Positions 15,741 to 24,143 of a stretch of DNA of 64,000 bases are shown here, in pieces. A program made the position numbers and the translations under genes. How positions within the stretch are numbered: position 1 is the stretch's first letter; every line of letters begins with the position of its first letter. Origin of the DNA: a candidate division LCP-89 bacterium B3_LCP (GTDB taxonomy: Bacteria; Electryoneota; B3-LCP); NCBI GenBank assembly GCA_005223185.1, contig NJBN01000010.1, positions 69,442-133,441 of the forward strand, given 5' to 3'. The notes beneath the pieces are model-generated. The model was not told where the DNA came from, ran no database searches, and saw only the letters and a list, made by a program, of their open reading frames with translations.

Positions 15741-17062
15741 CGTTCTTCACCCTTCGTAGTAATTTTACTCAATATTAATGGTCTTTCCTCCGGAGGATCC
15801 GCGCATATATCAAATGCTGATTCAAGGTCAGGAACTACCGCATCCAGTTTTTCCTCCGTTGATGCGTAAAGCGATAATAAAGGATCACCTGAGGATACTT
15901 GGTCGCCGCGCTTCTTATGCAGATAAATACCAGCCTTATGATCTATTCCATCTTCCTTCGTCATCCGCCCCGCACCCAAATTCATAGCAGCTTGGCCAAT
16001 AACTAAAGCGTCCACTTCATTGATATATCCGGAAGAAACCGCTTTCATTGTAAATTCATATTGAGCGTTCGGTACCTCAGTGTAATTTTCAATTACTCCA
16101 ATGTCCCCATTCTGCCACTGGACGATCTCTGAAAATTTATCAAAACCTCTGCCGGATTCAAAGGACTCCTGTACTATCCCCCTTGCTTCGGAATAATCTC
16201 CCGCTTTACCAGCCAGCACTATCATCATCGCTGCTTCTGACAATGATAGTTCAACCAGATCCTCCGGCTCTTCACTGCCGGTCAGTACATCCAGACATTC
16301 TTTAACCTCAATCCAATTACCGACCGCACGACCCAGCGGTTGATTCATATCGGTCAAGAGTGCAGTTATCTTCAGACCTAAGTTTTCGCCTATAGTCACT
16401 AAGTTTTGCGCCAGTTCACGCGCTTCGGAAATATCCTGATAAACCGCACCTCTGCCAAATTTAACATCAAGCAAAAGAGCATTACTACCTTCAGCGACCT
16501 TCTTTGAAAGGATGCTGCTGCATATAAGGGGAACCGATTGCACTGTACCGGTAGCATCCCGAAGCGCATACAGCTTTCTATCCGCCGGTACGATCTCTTC
16601 CGATTGACCGATGAATGCGCATCCAATTTCTTCGACTTGCCTTTGGAATCTGTGTAAGTTTAAGTCCGTTTGAAATCCCGGTATCGATTCAAGTTTATCC
16701 AGTGTGCCGCCCGTATGTCCCAATCCTCTTCCCGACATCATGGGCACGGGCACACCCAAAGATGCAACTAACGGTGCAATAATCAGGGAAGCCTTGTCGC
16801 CCACACCGCCGGTGGAATGCTTATCGACCCTGAAACCGACCGAGCTGCCAAACTCCGCCTGGTCACCCGAAGCAATCATCGCTTGGGTTAGATTGACCGT
16901 CTCCCTTTGCGTCATCCCTTTGAGGCAGATCGCCATTAACAGAGCAGCCATCTGATAATCAGGGATCTCGCCTGACACGTAATTATCGACAGCCCACCTG
17001 ATCTCATCAGGATCAAGCTCGTTGCCATCTCTCTTCTTTTTTATTATATTCTGAACGCTCAT
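15728..17062 (-). CDS. pdp: Pyrimidine-nucleoside (thymidine) phosphorylase
   Basis: A 444-aa enzyme of the nucleoside phosphorylase-II family. It splits thymidine, deoxyuridine or uridine with phosphate to the base and (deoxy)ribose 1-phosphate. The signature DKHSTGGVGDK (phosphate-binding loop) and SGRGLGHTGGTLDKLE are intact; the N-terminal helical domain and C-terminal domain have normal length. Start ATG 17062 overlaps the metH stop by four bases, so the two are translationally coupled. The pairing of nucleoside salvage with methionine synthesis is unexpected; a shared role in one-carbon/thymidine balance is only a guess. Confidence 0.95.
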   Translation of the reverse strand: MSVQNIIKKKRDGNELDPDEIRWAVDNYVSGEIPDYQMAALLMAICLKGMTQRETVNLTQAMIASGDQAEFGSSVGFRVDKHSTGGVGDKASLIIAPLVASLGVPVPMMSGRGLGHTGGTLDKLESIPGFQTDLNLHRFQRQVEEIGCAFIGQSEEIVPADRKLYALRDATGTVQSVPLICSSILSKKVAEGSNALLLDVKFGRGAVYQDISEARELAQNLVTIGENLGLKITALLTDMNQPLGRAVGNWIEVKECLDVLTGSEEPEDLVELSLSEAAMMIVLAGKAGDYSEARGIVQESFESGRGFDKFSEIVQWQNGDIGVIENYTEVPNAQYEFTMKAVSSGYINEVDALVIGQAAMNLGAGRMTKEDGIDHKAGIYLHKKRGDQVSSGDPLLSLYASTEEKLDAVVPDLESAFDICADPPEERPLILSKITTKGEERWEG

Positions 17063-19473
17063 GCTTTTCCATTTAGAAGAAGATCTATGATTTTGACAGC
17101 TTCCATGGCGTCTTTACCATAGCCGTCAGCGCCAATTTCATCGGAAAATGATTTATTGACTACAGCCCCTCCCACGATCACCTTGGCGGGAATGCCCGCT
17201 TCTCTCATATCATGAACCACTCTGCCCATCTCTACCATCGTAGTGGTCATTAACGCTGATAACCCCACGAATTTCGCCTTTTCCTCTGCGGCAGCTTCGA
17301 TGATAACACGTGTGTTTACGTTCTTCCCTAAGTTGATCACTTCGTAGCCGTAATTTTCCAGGACCACCGCCACGATGTTCTTACCGATGTCGTGGACGTC
17401 ACCCTTCACGGTGGCTAAAATTATCTTCCCCCGGTTGTGAGCTTCACCCGCTGGAAATAGCTCTTTAAGCCGTTTGAAGGCATCCTGCATAGTCTCTGCG
17501 GCTAAGATCACTTGTGGCAGGAAGAATTCCCGCTTATCATATCTCCTGCCGACTTCCTGCAAGGCGGGAATCAATACCTTCTCATTTAATCCCAACGCTT
17601 CCCATCCTTCGTTTAAAGCTTGATCTATCAGCTCTAAGATCATCTCCCTGTTCCCATAGAGGATGGTATCATAAAGACGATCCTTCAGAGGTCTCGAATC
17701 AATCGCTGCTTTGGCTTTTTCCTCCTCCACATGTCCATAGTTTGATATGAACTTCTTTGCCGCTCTGTCCCTGTTCAGCAGTACGTTGGCAGCATCGATA
17801 GTCTGCCTGGCAGATTCGCTGAATGGGTTGAGTATCGGCAGATCGAGACCGTTCTGTAATGCCATCGACAGAAACGTGCGGTTTAGTAACGCCCGGTTAG
17901 GTAGCCCGTATGACACGTTCGACACACCCATAACAGTGGCGACGCCGACTTGCTCGTGGATCATTCGTAGCGTTCGCAACGATTCCGCTGACCTTTTTGG
18001 CTCCGCCGAAATCGTTAGCGTCAGAGGATCGATAAATATATCTTCATGGCGTAAACCGATTTCCAGCCCGCGTCTGACGATTTTCTGAGCTAATTTCAAT
18101 CGCTCTTCAGCAGTCTCTGGAATGCCGTTTTCATCCAGTGTAAGACCCAATACCGCCGCTCCGAAATGCTTGGCTAACGGGAGTATCTGATCTAACTTAT
18201 CATCCTCAGCCGTGGTGGAATTTATTAATGGTTTCCCCTCTATCTCCTCCAAGGCGACTCTGATTGCTTCCGGATTCGAGGAATCGATGCAAATGGGCAA
18301 GTTGACCGCTTGCTGAACGACCTTTATTACCTGCCGCATAGTTTCCGGTTCGTTGATGCCCGGAACTCCTACATTAATATCTAAAACGTCAGCTCCCGCC
18401 TTGGCTTGTTCGATTGCTTCCTGGCGTACCAGATGGAATTTCCCTTCTCGAAGTTCAGCCCGCAGTTTCTTTCGCCCTGTGGGATTAATCCGTTCACCGA
18501 TCATTCGTATGGGTTGATCCGCGCATATTTCAATTGTGCAGTCGCGGGACGATAATCGCGATCTGCACCTGTCGCGCTTGCGAATTAAAGGCTTCAGACC
18601 TTGTATGGCATCGGAGATAGCCTTAATGTGCGTGGGTCCGGCGCCGCAGCAGGCGCCTATGACGTTTACACCGGCGGCAACGAATTTTTTGGCATATTTG
18701 GCAAGATGTTCAGGTGATGCAGGGAAACAGGTTCGTCCCTCTTCGATGCGAGGCATACCGGCATTGGGTTCTACTACGAGAGGTAAGGTCGTCTTCCGTC
18801 GCACCAGATTGATTGCATCGAAAATCTCCTCCGGACCGGTCGAACAGTTGATCCCAAACGCATCGGCATCCAGAGCTTCAAAAACGGTGAGTGCAGTCAG
18901 CGGATCCGTGCCGGTTACAGTATTGCGACCATCTGCAAAAGTCATCTGGGCTATAATAGGACCATCGAAATTGTGCCTCGCTGCCATCATGGCAGCCCGC
19001 GCCTCGCGAATATCCGACATCGTCTCTATAATCAGCAGGTCAACATCCGCGCCAGCCAGCGCTTTGACCTGGCCTGCAAAGGTATGGTATGCCGGAGCAA
19101 AATCCAGTTTCCCCACCGGTTTTAGATACTTACCACACGGTCCAATACAACCCGCCACCCAGGTATCCGAATTCTTAGCAGCCCGCCGGGCAATTTTGAC
19201 GGCTTGCTCATTTATGACCTTCGCTTTGCTTCCCAGATTATATTCATCCAATTTAATACTGGTGCCGCCAAACGTGTTGGTGAGGATAATCTTTGAACCC
19301 GCCTGGACGAATTCTCTGTGTGCCTGTTCCACAACGTCAGACCGGACGAGATTGAACTCCTCCGGCGCTTGGCCAATGCCTAAGCCCCGTGCTTGCAGTA
19401 ACGTCCCCATCCCTCCATCAAGGATGATTATCTCCCGTTCTGTGCGGTCTAAAAATTCCTGTCGTGTAACCAC
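17059..19473 (-). CDS. metH: Cobalamin-dependent methionine synthase lacking the reactivation domain
   Basis: An 804-aa protein with three MetH modules in order. First, homocysteine methyltransferase (about 1-290; ILDGGMGTLLQARGLG, zinc cysteines in INCSTG and GACCGAG). Second, the pterin-binding barrel for methyl-tetrahydrofolate (about 320-590; IGERINPTGRKK, DINVG, SSNPEA). Third, the cap plus cobalamin domain (about 605-804; DVHDIGKN with the cobalt-ligating histidine, GLSALMTTTM). The fourth module of E. coli MetH, the AdoMet-dependent reactivation domain, is missing and is encoded by the preceding gene. Start is GTG 19473 with AAGGAAG seven bases upstream. It overlaps pdp by four bases. 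Confidence 0.96.
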   Translation of the reverse strand: MVTRQEFLDRTEREIIILDGGMGTLLQARGLGIGQAPEEFNLVRSDVVEQAHREFVQAGSKIILTNTFGGTSIKLDEYNLGSKAKVINEQAVKIARRAAKNSDTWVAGCIGPCGKYLKPVGKLDFAPAYHTFAGQVKALAGADVDLLIIETMSDIREARAAMMAARHNFDGPIIAQMTFADGRNTVTGTDPLTALTVFEALDADAFGINCSTGPEEIFDAINLVRRKTTLPLVVEPNAGMPRIEEGRTCFPASPEHLAKYAKKFVAAGVNVIGACCGAGPTHIKAISDAIQGLKPLIRKRDRCRSRLSSRDCTIEICADQPIRMIGERINPTGRKKLRAELREGKFHLVRQEAIEQAKAGADVLDINVGVPGINEPETMRQVIKVVQQAVNLPICIDSSNPEAIRVALEEIEGKPLINSTTAEDDKLDQILPLAKHFGAAVLGLTLDENGIPETAEERLKLAQKIVRRGLEIGLRHEDIFIDPLTLTISAEPKRSAESLRTLRMIHEQVGVATVMGVSNVSYGLPNRALLNRTFLSMALQNGLDLPILNPFSESARQTIDAANVLLNRDRAAKKFISNYGHVEEEKAKAAIDSRPLKDRLYDTILYGNREMILELIDQALNEGWEALGLNEKVLIPALQEVGRRYDKREFFLPQVILAAETMQDAFKRLKELFPAGEAHNRGKIILATVKGDVHDIGKNIVAVVLENYGYEVINLGKNVNTRVIIEAAAEEKAKFVGLSALMTTTMVEMGRVVHDMREAGIPAKVIVGGAVVNKSFSDEIGADGYGKDAMEAVKIIDLLLNGKA

Positions 19474-19485
19474 TATTTCACTTCC

Positions 19486-20100
19486 TTAAGCTATGGGTTT
19501 GGCGCCTATAATGGCGGAAACTGATTTCTCAGGTATCATCAGGTAGCTATCAGTCAGTTGAATGCCTATTTGCTCCACCTGCAGACTGCCTAATAGTTCG
19601 GATTGTGCAGATATATGCCAATCTCCGTAACCGGGACTGTATCTTTTCGTCGTTGAAAGTCCCTGCTCACGCGCAAATCCGATGATCCTCTTGTTTAATT
19701 CTGCCATTGTTGCTTCAGCTGCTTCAGCACCGTAAGCATTGAGTAAAAAGGCTCTGGTCATATCATCCGATTCGCTAAGCCGTGCGACTTCCCTATCTAA
19801 GCCCGGTCCTATGGTAACCGCTGCTAAATACAAACCGCTGCAGCCCTCCATCCAATTGAATGCCTTACTGCTATTAATGCTGAACGATCCTTCCAACTCT
19901 ATTATATTTGGTGGTATTAATTCGGCTGGCTTATAATCATAGACTGCTTTTGGAGTGCAGATTTCTTGACCGCAGAGTATCATCTCATCCACCAGTTTCT
20001 GCATGTTCTCCGGGATGCCGTCCGTTTTCCCTTTGAATCCCATCCTCGAATGGACATGTTTCAGGTCTGGTTCGCTCTTAAGATCAGTGATTATTTCCAT
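19486..20100 (-). CDS. Stand-alone MetH reactivation (AdoMet-binding) domain protein
   Basis: A 204-aa protein matching the C-terminal activation domain of MetH, with the AdoMet-contact motif RYSPGYGDWHIS and the following LTDSYLMIPEKSVSAIIGA. In MetH this domain reductively methylates inactive cob(II)alamin using AdoMet and an electron donor such as flavodoxin. Here it is a separate gene, 12 bp upstream of the metH that lacks it, so it must act in trans. Thermotoga maritima has a comparable split. It is the first gene of the operon metH-activation, metH, pdp, DUF3343. Confidence 0.9.
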   Translation of the reverse strand: MEIITDLKSEPDLKHVHSRMGFKGKTDGIPENMQKLVDEMILCGQEICTPKAVYDYKPAELIPPNIIELEGSFSINSSKAFNWMEGCSGLYLAAVTIGPGLDREVARLSESDDMTRAFLLNAYGAEAAEATMAELNKRIIGFAREQGLSTTKRYSPGYGDWHISAQSELLGSLQVEQIGIQLTDSYLMIPEKSVSAIIGAKPIA

Positions 20101-20361
20101 GATTTATAATTCAAATATATAGGAGCGCTTCTGTACGCCCCGGTTATATTCACGAAATTTGGGCTCTTAAAGTTTGCGCTGATTGTTGAAGAATGAATTT
20201 AACCGTCATAATGGCAAAAATCAAGGAAAATAAATGTGAAAAGGAGTGCACCATGCCGTTTCACTGTTGTGTTAGGCATGCCTTCGGGGTCTTGTCAGTC
20301 CGTCAACCGACGGACGTAAAGGTTTTGAGCATCCCGCTTGAGCGGGATAGCATAAAATTAG

Positions 20362-20401
20362 CCCGGAAATTCTCCATAGGAGTCCTTCGGACATTTCCGG
20401 G
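20362..20401 (+). repeat. Repeat family E, copy 1 (three-way-junction palindrome)
   Basis: 40 bp. The outer stem CCCGGAAAT / ATTTCCGGG encloses the hairpins CTCC-ATA-GGAG and GTCC-TTC-GGAC. Its partner at 23327-23366 differs by paired changes in the outer stem. Confidence 0.85.
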
Positions 20402-20501
20402 CGGCGTAAGGATATTTATTCAAAAGCCATTAGGGAATCGTGACCTGATGCTGTTTAATAGTAGGGGTCGCCCCAGACCCCGACGGTTCATTTTCACAGT
20501 T

Positions 20502-20535
20502 GCGTCAGGTCCTTAGCGAAGCGGAGACCTGACGC
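20502..20535. repeat. Palindromic repeat family A, copy 2
   Basis: Perfect ends GCGTCAGGTC / GACCTGACGC around a short interior (CTTAGCGAAGCGGA). Confidence 0.8.
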
Positions 20536-20702
20536 TTACTAATCATTTTTTAAATATTGCTACAGAAATACTGTCAGATGCTAAAATACACCTCGGGCAA
20601 AAACCCTACATATTTAACTTGTCTTTCTGGCAGCGCTTTGATATATTAGCTCAAATAATACTTCCCAAAACGTTTACTGGTTCTCACCCTTTTGGATCAT
20701 TC

Positions 20703-21446
20703 ATGATTAAACTGGAAAATTTAACCAAAGATTTCATCAGGTTACGTGCTCTCGATGGTCTGGATCTTCATGTGAAAAAGGGTGAGATATTTGGTTTCTT
20801 GGGTCCTAATGGAGCCGGCAAAACCACCACTATACGCCTCATCACAGGATTGTTACAGCCAACCTTCGGACGAGTTATCATCGGGGGCATCGACATGGCT
20901 GAACGCCCCCGGCATGCTAAGCATCAGATCGGTTATGTTCCCGATCACCCGTTCCTATATGACCGCCTTTCAGGTAGGGAATTCATCGAATTTCAGGCGC
21001 AGCTATTTCTGTTGAAACCCGATAATTTTAAACCGAAATTAGATGAATTGACCGATACCCTTTCAATGGATGAATGGCTTGATGAACGCATCGAAAGCTA
21101 TTCGCGCGGCATGCGGCAGAAAATCGTAATGGTATCCGCCCTTATTCATGATCCCCAATTAATAGTGCTTGATGAGCCTCTGGTCGGTTTGGACCCCAAA
21201 GCAGCCAAGAATGTGAAAGATATCCTGCTGAGACGTTCTGAATCAGGGACAACCATCTTCTTCTCCACACATACTCTATCTTTAGCACAGGAATTCTGCC
21301 ATAATATGGCTATCATCAACCATGGGCGTCTAATCGCTCAGGGAACCTATAGTGAACTTATTGAGAAACAGGACCCAGATCTGGAGACGGCGTTCTTAAG
21401 ACTCACTGAGGAACCCAGCGAAGCGGAGATTCAGGATGGCGATTGA
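20703..21446 (+). CDS. ABC transporter ATP-binding protein (ABC-2 exporter)
   Basis: A 247-aa nucleotide-binding subunit. Walker A is GPNGAGKTTT, the signature is ESYSRGMRQK (the usual SGG partly replaced, as is common in the ABC-2 group), Walker B is LIVLDEPLVGLD, and the H-loop is TIFFSTHTLS. I use ATG 20703 because the protein then starts MIKLENLTKDF, the family N-terminus; the frame is open further upstream but that part reads through non-coding DNA. It overlaps the permease gene by 11 bp, so the two subunits are co-translated and assemble in the inner membrane as an exporter of unknown substrate. Confidence 0.93.
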   Translation: MIKLENLTKDFIRLRALDGLDLHVKKGEIFGFLGPNGAGKTTTIRLITGLLQPTFGRVIIGGIDMAERPRHAKHQIGYVPDHPFLYDRLSGREFIEFQAQLFLLKPDNFKPKLDELTDTLSMDEWLDERIESYSRGMRQKIVMVSALIHDPQLIVLDEPLVGLDPKAAKNVKDILLRRSESGTTIFFSTHTLSLAQEFCHNMAIINHGRLIAQGTYSELIEKQDPDLETAFLRLTEEPSEAEIQDGD

Positions 21447-23139
21447 GTTCAAACTGCTTCTCCTTCTCCTGAATCTTAAAGCTATGGAGATGCTGGGAAA
21501 CCTGCGCTCGTTGAAGCCGTCCCGCCTGTTGAGCTTCACTGTCTCCGGTGTTATAGCTGCGGTGATCGCTTTTTTGGTCTATCGCTTCGATCTTTTCGTC
21601 TTCTCCTACCTGATGGGAGTCCCGGAACTGGGACGCCTGGTCATCGCCCGCTTCTTTGAAATCGCTTTCCTGGTATTTTTCCTGGTTCTGATGATTTCAA
21701 CTGCCCTAACCGCCCTTTCAATGCTTTATCGGGAAGACGAGCTATCGTTATTGCTGACCTTGCCAGTCTCATCAGCTACCATATTCACGGTGAAATACTT
21801 CGAAGTGATCCTGTTCAGCTCCTGGGCGCTGGTGGCTCTAGCGGTTCCTTTTATTCTCTCCTATGCAGTTTATTTCAAGATCAATTTCTCCGCTTATTTC
21901 ACCATATTTGCAGGTTTGATGCTACCTCTTGTGTTAATTTCAGGTTCAGTAGGTGTTGTCGGTGCATTGCTCATCAGACTGCTGTTGGGTGGGAAATCAC
22001 GCCGCTGGCTCTTCAAATGGAGCGCCATAGTTCTTCTTATAATCGTATTAACCGCCACCGCGCTCAAACTTTCCGGAACCAGGGTTAGCGAAAAAGGTTT
22101 AGCTTACCTGATTTCTCTATTGGAAGACAGCCAGACTGATCAGAATTCCCTCCTGCCGCATAAGCTCATCTCGCGAGGATTCTTATCGATCCTCGAAGAT
22201 CGCTGGGATCAACTCCAGCGCGTTGTCTTAACGCTTTTAGGAATGGCGGCTTTGGTAGTTCTTCTGACTCTGGATTTAGGAAAAGTACTGTACTACCGAA
22301 GCTGGCTAAAAGGCAGCGACCGCGCTCCCACTAAGGGGCGATCATCCGCTCTTCTGAAAATCTCTTTCTGGACTCTTAAGCGCTGGATATCGCCTGTATA
22401 TAGAGCGCTCTTCCGCAAAGATATCCTGGAATTCCGCCGCTATCCCCTGCAATGGGGACAATCCTTCCTGCTGCTTGGTTTCTGGGCAATGTATGTGGTA
22501 AACTTTGTGAATATCCCGCATTATTTCAACATTGATGGCTATTTCTGGAAGATGATCTTTTACTATGGCAACTTCTGCTTTGCTTGTTTTTTCACTGCCG
22601 CTCTGGCGGGAAGGTTTGTCTTCCCCATAATCAGCCTGGAAGGTCAGGCTTTCTGGCTGTTGAAAACCGCTCCTCTGGCAATGGAAAGCTTCCTCTGGTC
22701 GAAATTCTGGCAGGCTTTTCTACCGCTGATATTCCTCTCGTCAAGCATGGTGATCATCGGCAACCTGGTACTGGGAGTCGATACCGGCCTTCAACAGGTA
22801 TCCTTGCTGTCAATTATTATTATCACCATTTCTCTGACTTCAGTTTCCTTGGGATTAGGAGCCATCTTCGCCGATTTCTCCCAGCGCAACCCCATGAAAA
22901 TAGCCAACACGCCCGGTGGTATTCTCTGCATTTTCATCAGCCTGACTTTCGTCGTTCTTTTAACTACTGTCTTCGCCTGGCCCGCCTACCTTCATTATAA
23001 ATTCACCACTTTCCAGGGAATCTTCCCCCTAAATGAATGGATCACAGCCATAATCATCTACATCGCTTTGGGGGTCGTAGCCACCCTCCTTCCGCTGAAA
23101 CTGGGACTCAAAGCGCTAAATTCGGATCTAAAAGTCTAA
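21436..23139 (+). CDS. ABC-2-type exporter permease, large
   Basis: A 567-aa integral membrane protein with about ten or more hydrophobic segments in two groups (about 30-290 and 355-565). The conserved EDELSLLLTLPVS between early helices and RKDILEFRRYPLQWGQ before the second group recall the putative ABC exporter permeases of Gram-positive and FCB bacteria. Partner of the preceding ATPase (11-bp overlap). The substrate is not inferable. A near-continuous run of Leu/Phe codons makes other-frame readings misleading here. Confidence 0.85.
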   Translation: MAIEFKLLLLLLNLKAMEMLGNLRSLKPSRLLSFTVSGVIAAVIAFLVYRFDLFVFSYLMGVPELGRLVIARFFEIAFLVFFLVLMISTALTALSMLYREDELSLLLTLPVSSATIFTVKYFEVILFSSWALVALAVPFILSYAVYFKINFSAYFTIFAGLMLPLVLISGSVGVVGALLIRLLLGGKSRRWLFKWSAIVLLIIVLTATALKLSGTRVSEKGLAYLISLLEDSQTDQNSLLPHKLISRGFLSILEDRWDQLQRVVLTLLGMAALVVLLTLDLGKVLYYRSWLKGSDRAPTKGRSSALLKISFWTLKRWISPVYRALFRKDILEFRRYPLQWGQSFLLLGFWAMYVVNFVNIPHYFNIDGYFWKMIFYYGNFCFACFFTAALAGRFVFPIISLEGQAFWLLKTAPLAMESFLWSKFWQAFLPLIFLSSSMVIIGNLVLGVDTGLQQVSLLSIIIITISLTSVSLGLGAIFADFSQRNPMKIANTPGGILCIFISLTFVVLLTTVFAWPAYLHYKFTTFQGIFPLNEWITAIIIYIALGVVATLLPLKLGLKALNSDLKV

Positions 23140-23240
23140 CCCCTAATCCCCAATCCCTAAGATATATTTATCTCCTCGACCTTGATTTTCAAGCCTATTG
23201 GATGTATATTATAGCGGTTTTAAAACTCCCTACCGTCATT

Positions 23241-23263
23241 GTCCCATAGGGATCCCTTCGGGA
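23241..23263 (+). repeat. Double hairpin (TCCC-ATA-GGGA / TCCC-TTC-GGGA)
   Basis: Two adjacent 4-bp hairpins in a GTCCC..GGGAC frame. The same 22-base core occurs at 57397-57418, where it sits inside another repeat. Confidence 0.7.
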
Positions 23264-23326
23264 CGAGGACCGAAGGGACAAAGCAATCTCTTTTCGTCCC
23301 GCTTCAGCGGGACAGAAGTTAAATAG

Positions 23327-23366
23327 CCCGGGAATTCTCCGTTGGAGTCCTTTGGACATTCCCGGG
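23327..23366 (+). repeat. Repeat family E, copy 2
   Basis: 40 bp. The outer stem CCCGGGAAT / ATTCCCGGG encloses hairpins CTCC-GTT-GGAG and GTCC-TTT-GGAC. It ends six bases before the start codon of the DUF5677-like gene. Confidence 0.85.
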
Positions 23367-23372
23367 GAACCA

Positions 23373-24143
23373 ATGAGCAATTACCTTATGTATGAAAAAG
23401 AGGAAGGATTAGCGGCATATCTCCAGTATTTGCCGACAATTCTAAATCGTCGCCACAATAATTGTAATTGCCGAGATTGCGATTTTGACTTTTTGATAAT
23501 TGAAGGAATAAAACACGTACACCATCTATTCTACAGTGAGATAATATTGCTCAAGCACAATAAGCAAACTGCTGCTGAATTAATGATTAGACCAATTGCT
23601 GAAATGACAATCGATTTAATGTTTATTGGTCTTAATATCAATAAATACCTTCCTTTATATCTCGCCTTTGATGTTAATAGACACATCTTTTTTTATGAGG
23701 AAATTTTAGCCGGAAGATCTAATATCGAATTATCACGGCAGGAGAAAGAAAAATTAGAAGCTGATATTGCGAATAGTAAAGAGAGACTACGGAAAGAGAG
23801 TCTTCCTTTCTATTCACGATCGCAATGGATAAATATTACACTTCCAGATCAATTATCACAACTGATTAAAAGCGAAAAGTATCCTTTTTTATTCTCTTCA
23901 AACTATAAGAATCGCATCAAATTATTGCATTTGCTGACTCACAGCTCTGCCTTTCAACTCAGTAGACGTGAAGGCTATAACATCCAATTTTATAAATCAG
24001 ATGAACCAATTAAATTGACAATAGATTGGTTAATGTACTTGCTTGAGTTTGTAAAAATCCGCTTCAATAAAAACAGCATCGAAACCGATATAAAAAAATA
24101 CCACAAAATGTTTTACCCTGAAAAATACACCATATCACCATGA
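23373..24143 (+). CDS. DUF5677-like protein, probably horizontally acquired
   Basis: A 256-aa, mainly helical protein. The centre contains [20 protein letters not shown], the helical segment with R and E that recalls DUF5677 proteins, whose function is not established. There is no signal peptide or membrane segment. The gene is visibly richer in A and T than purL. I place the start at ATG 23373 ([10 protein letters not shown]); the frame runs back into the family E palindrome, whose last G residues are the only ribosome-binding-like sequence. Its TGA overlaps the purL ATG (ATGA at 24140-24143), so purL translation may depend on it. Confidence 0.7.
   Translation: MSNYLMYEKEEGLAAYLQYLPTILNRRHNNCNCRDCDFDFLIIEGIKHVHHLFYSEIILLKHNKQTAAELMIRPIAEMTIDLMFIGLNINKYLPLYLAFDVNRHIFFYEEILAGRSNIELSRQEKEKLEADIANSKERLRKESLPFYSRSQWINITLPDQLSQLIKSEKYPFLFSSNYKNRIKLLHLLTHSSAFQLSRREGYNIQFYKSDEPIKLTIDWLMYLLEFVKIRFNKNSIETDIKKYHKMFYPEKYTISP

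Larger units (their letters stand above)
20101..20702. other. Repeat-rich intergenic region between divergent operons
   Basis: Separates the leftward MetH operon from the rightward ABC transporter. It is a run of palindromes: TCCGTC-AACC-GACGGA near 20300, ATCCCGCTTGAGCGGGAT at about 20330, a family E element (20362), GGGGTCGCCCCAGACCCC at about 20464, and a family A copy (20502). I find no convincing gene; the open frame at 20193-20516 runs through these palindromes. Confidence 0.7.

Noticed and set aside
20193-20516. Open frame of 107 codons on the plus strand
   Set aside because: Runs through four palindromic repeats; no ribosome-binding site and no protein-like composition.
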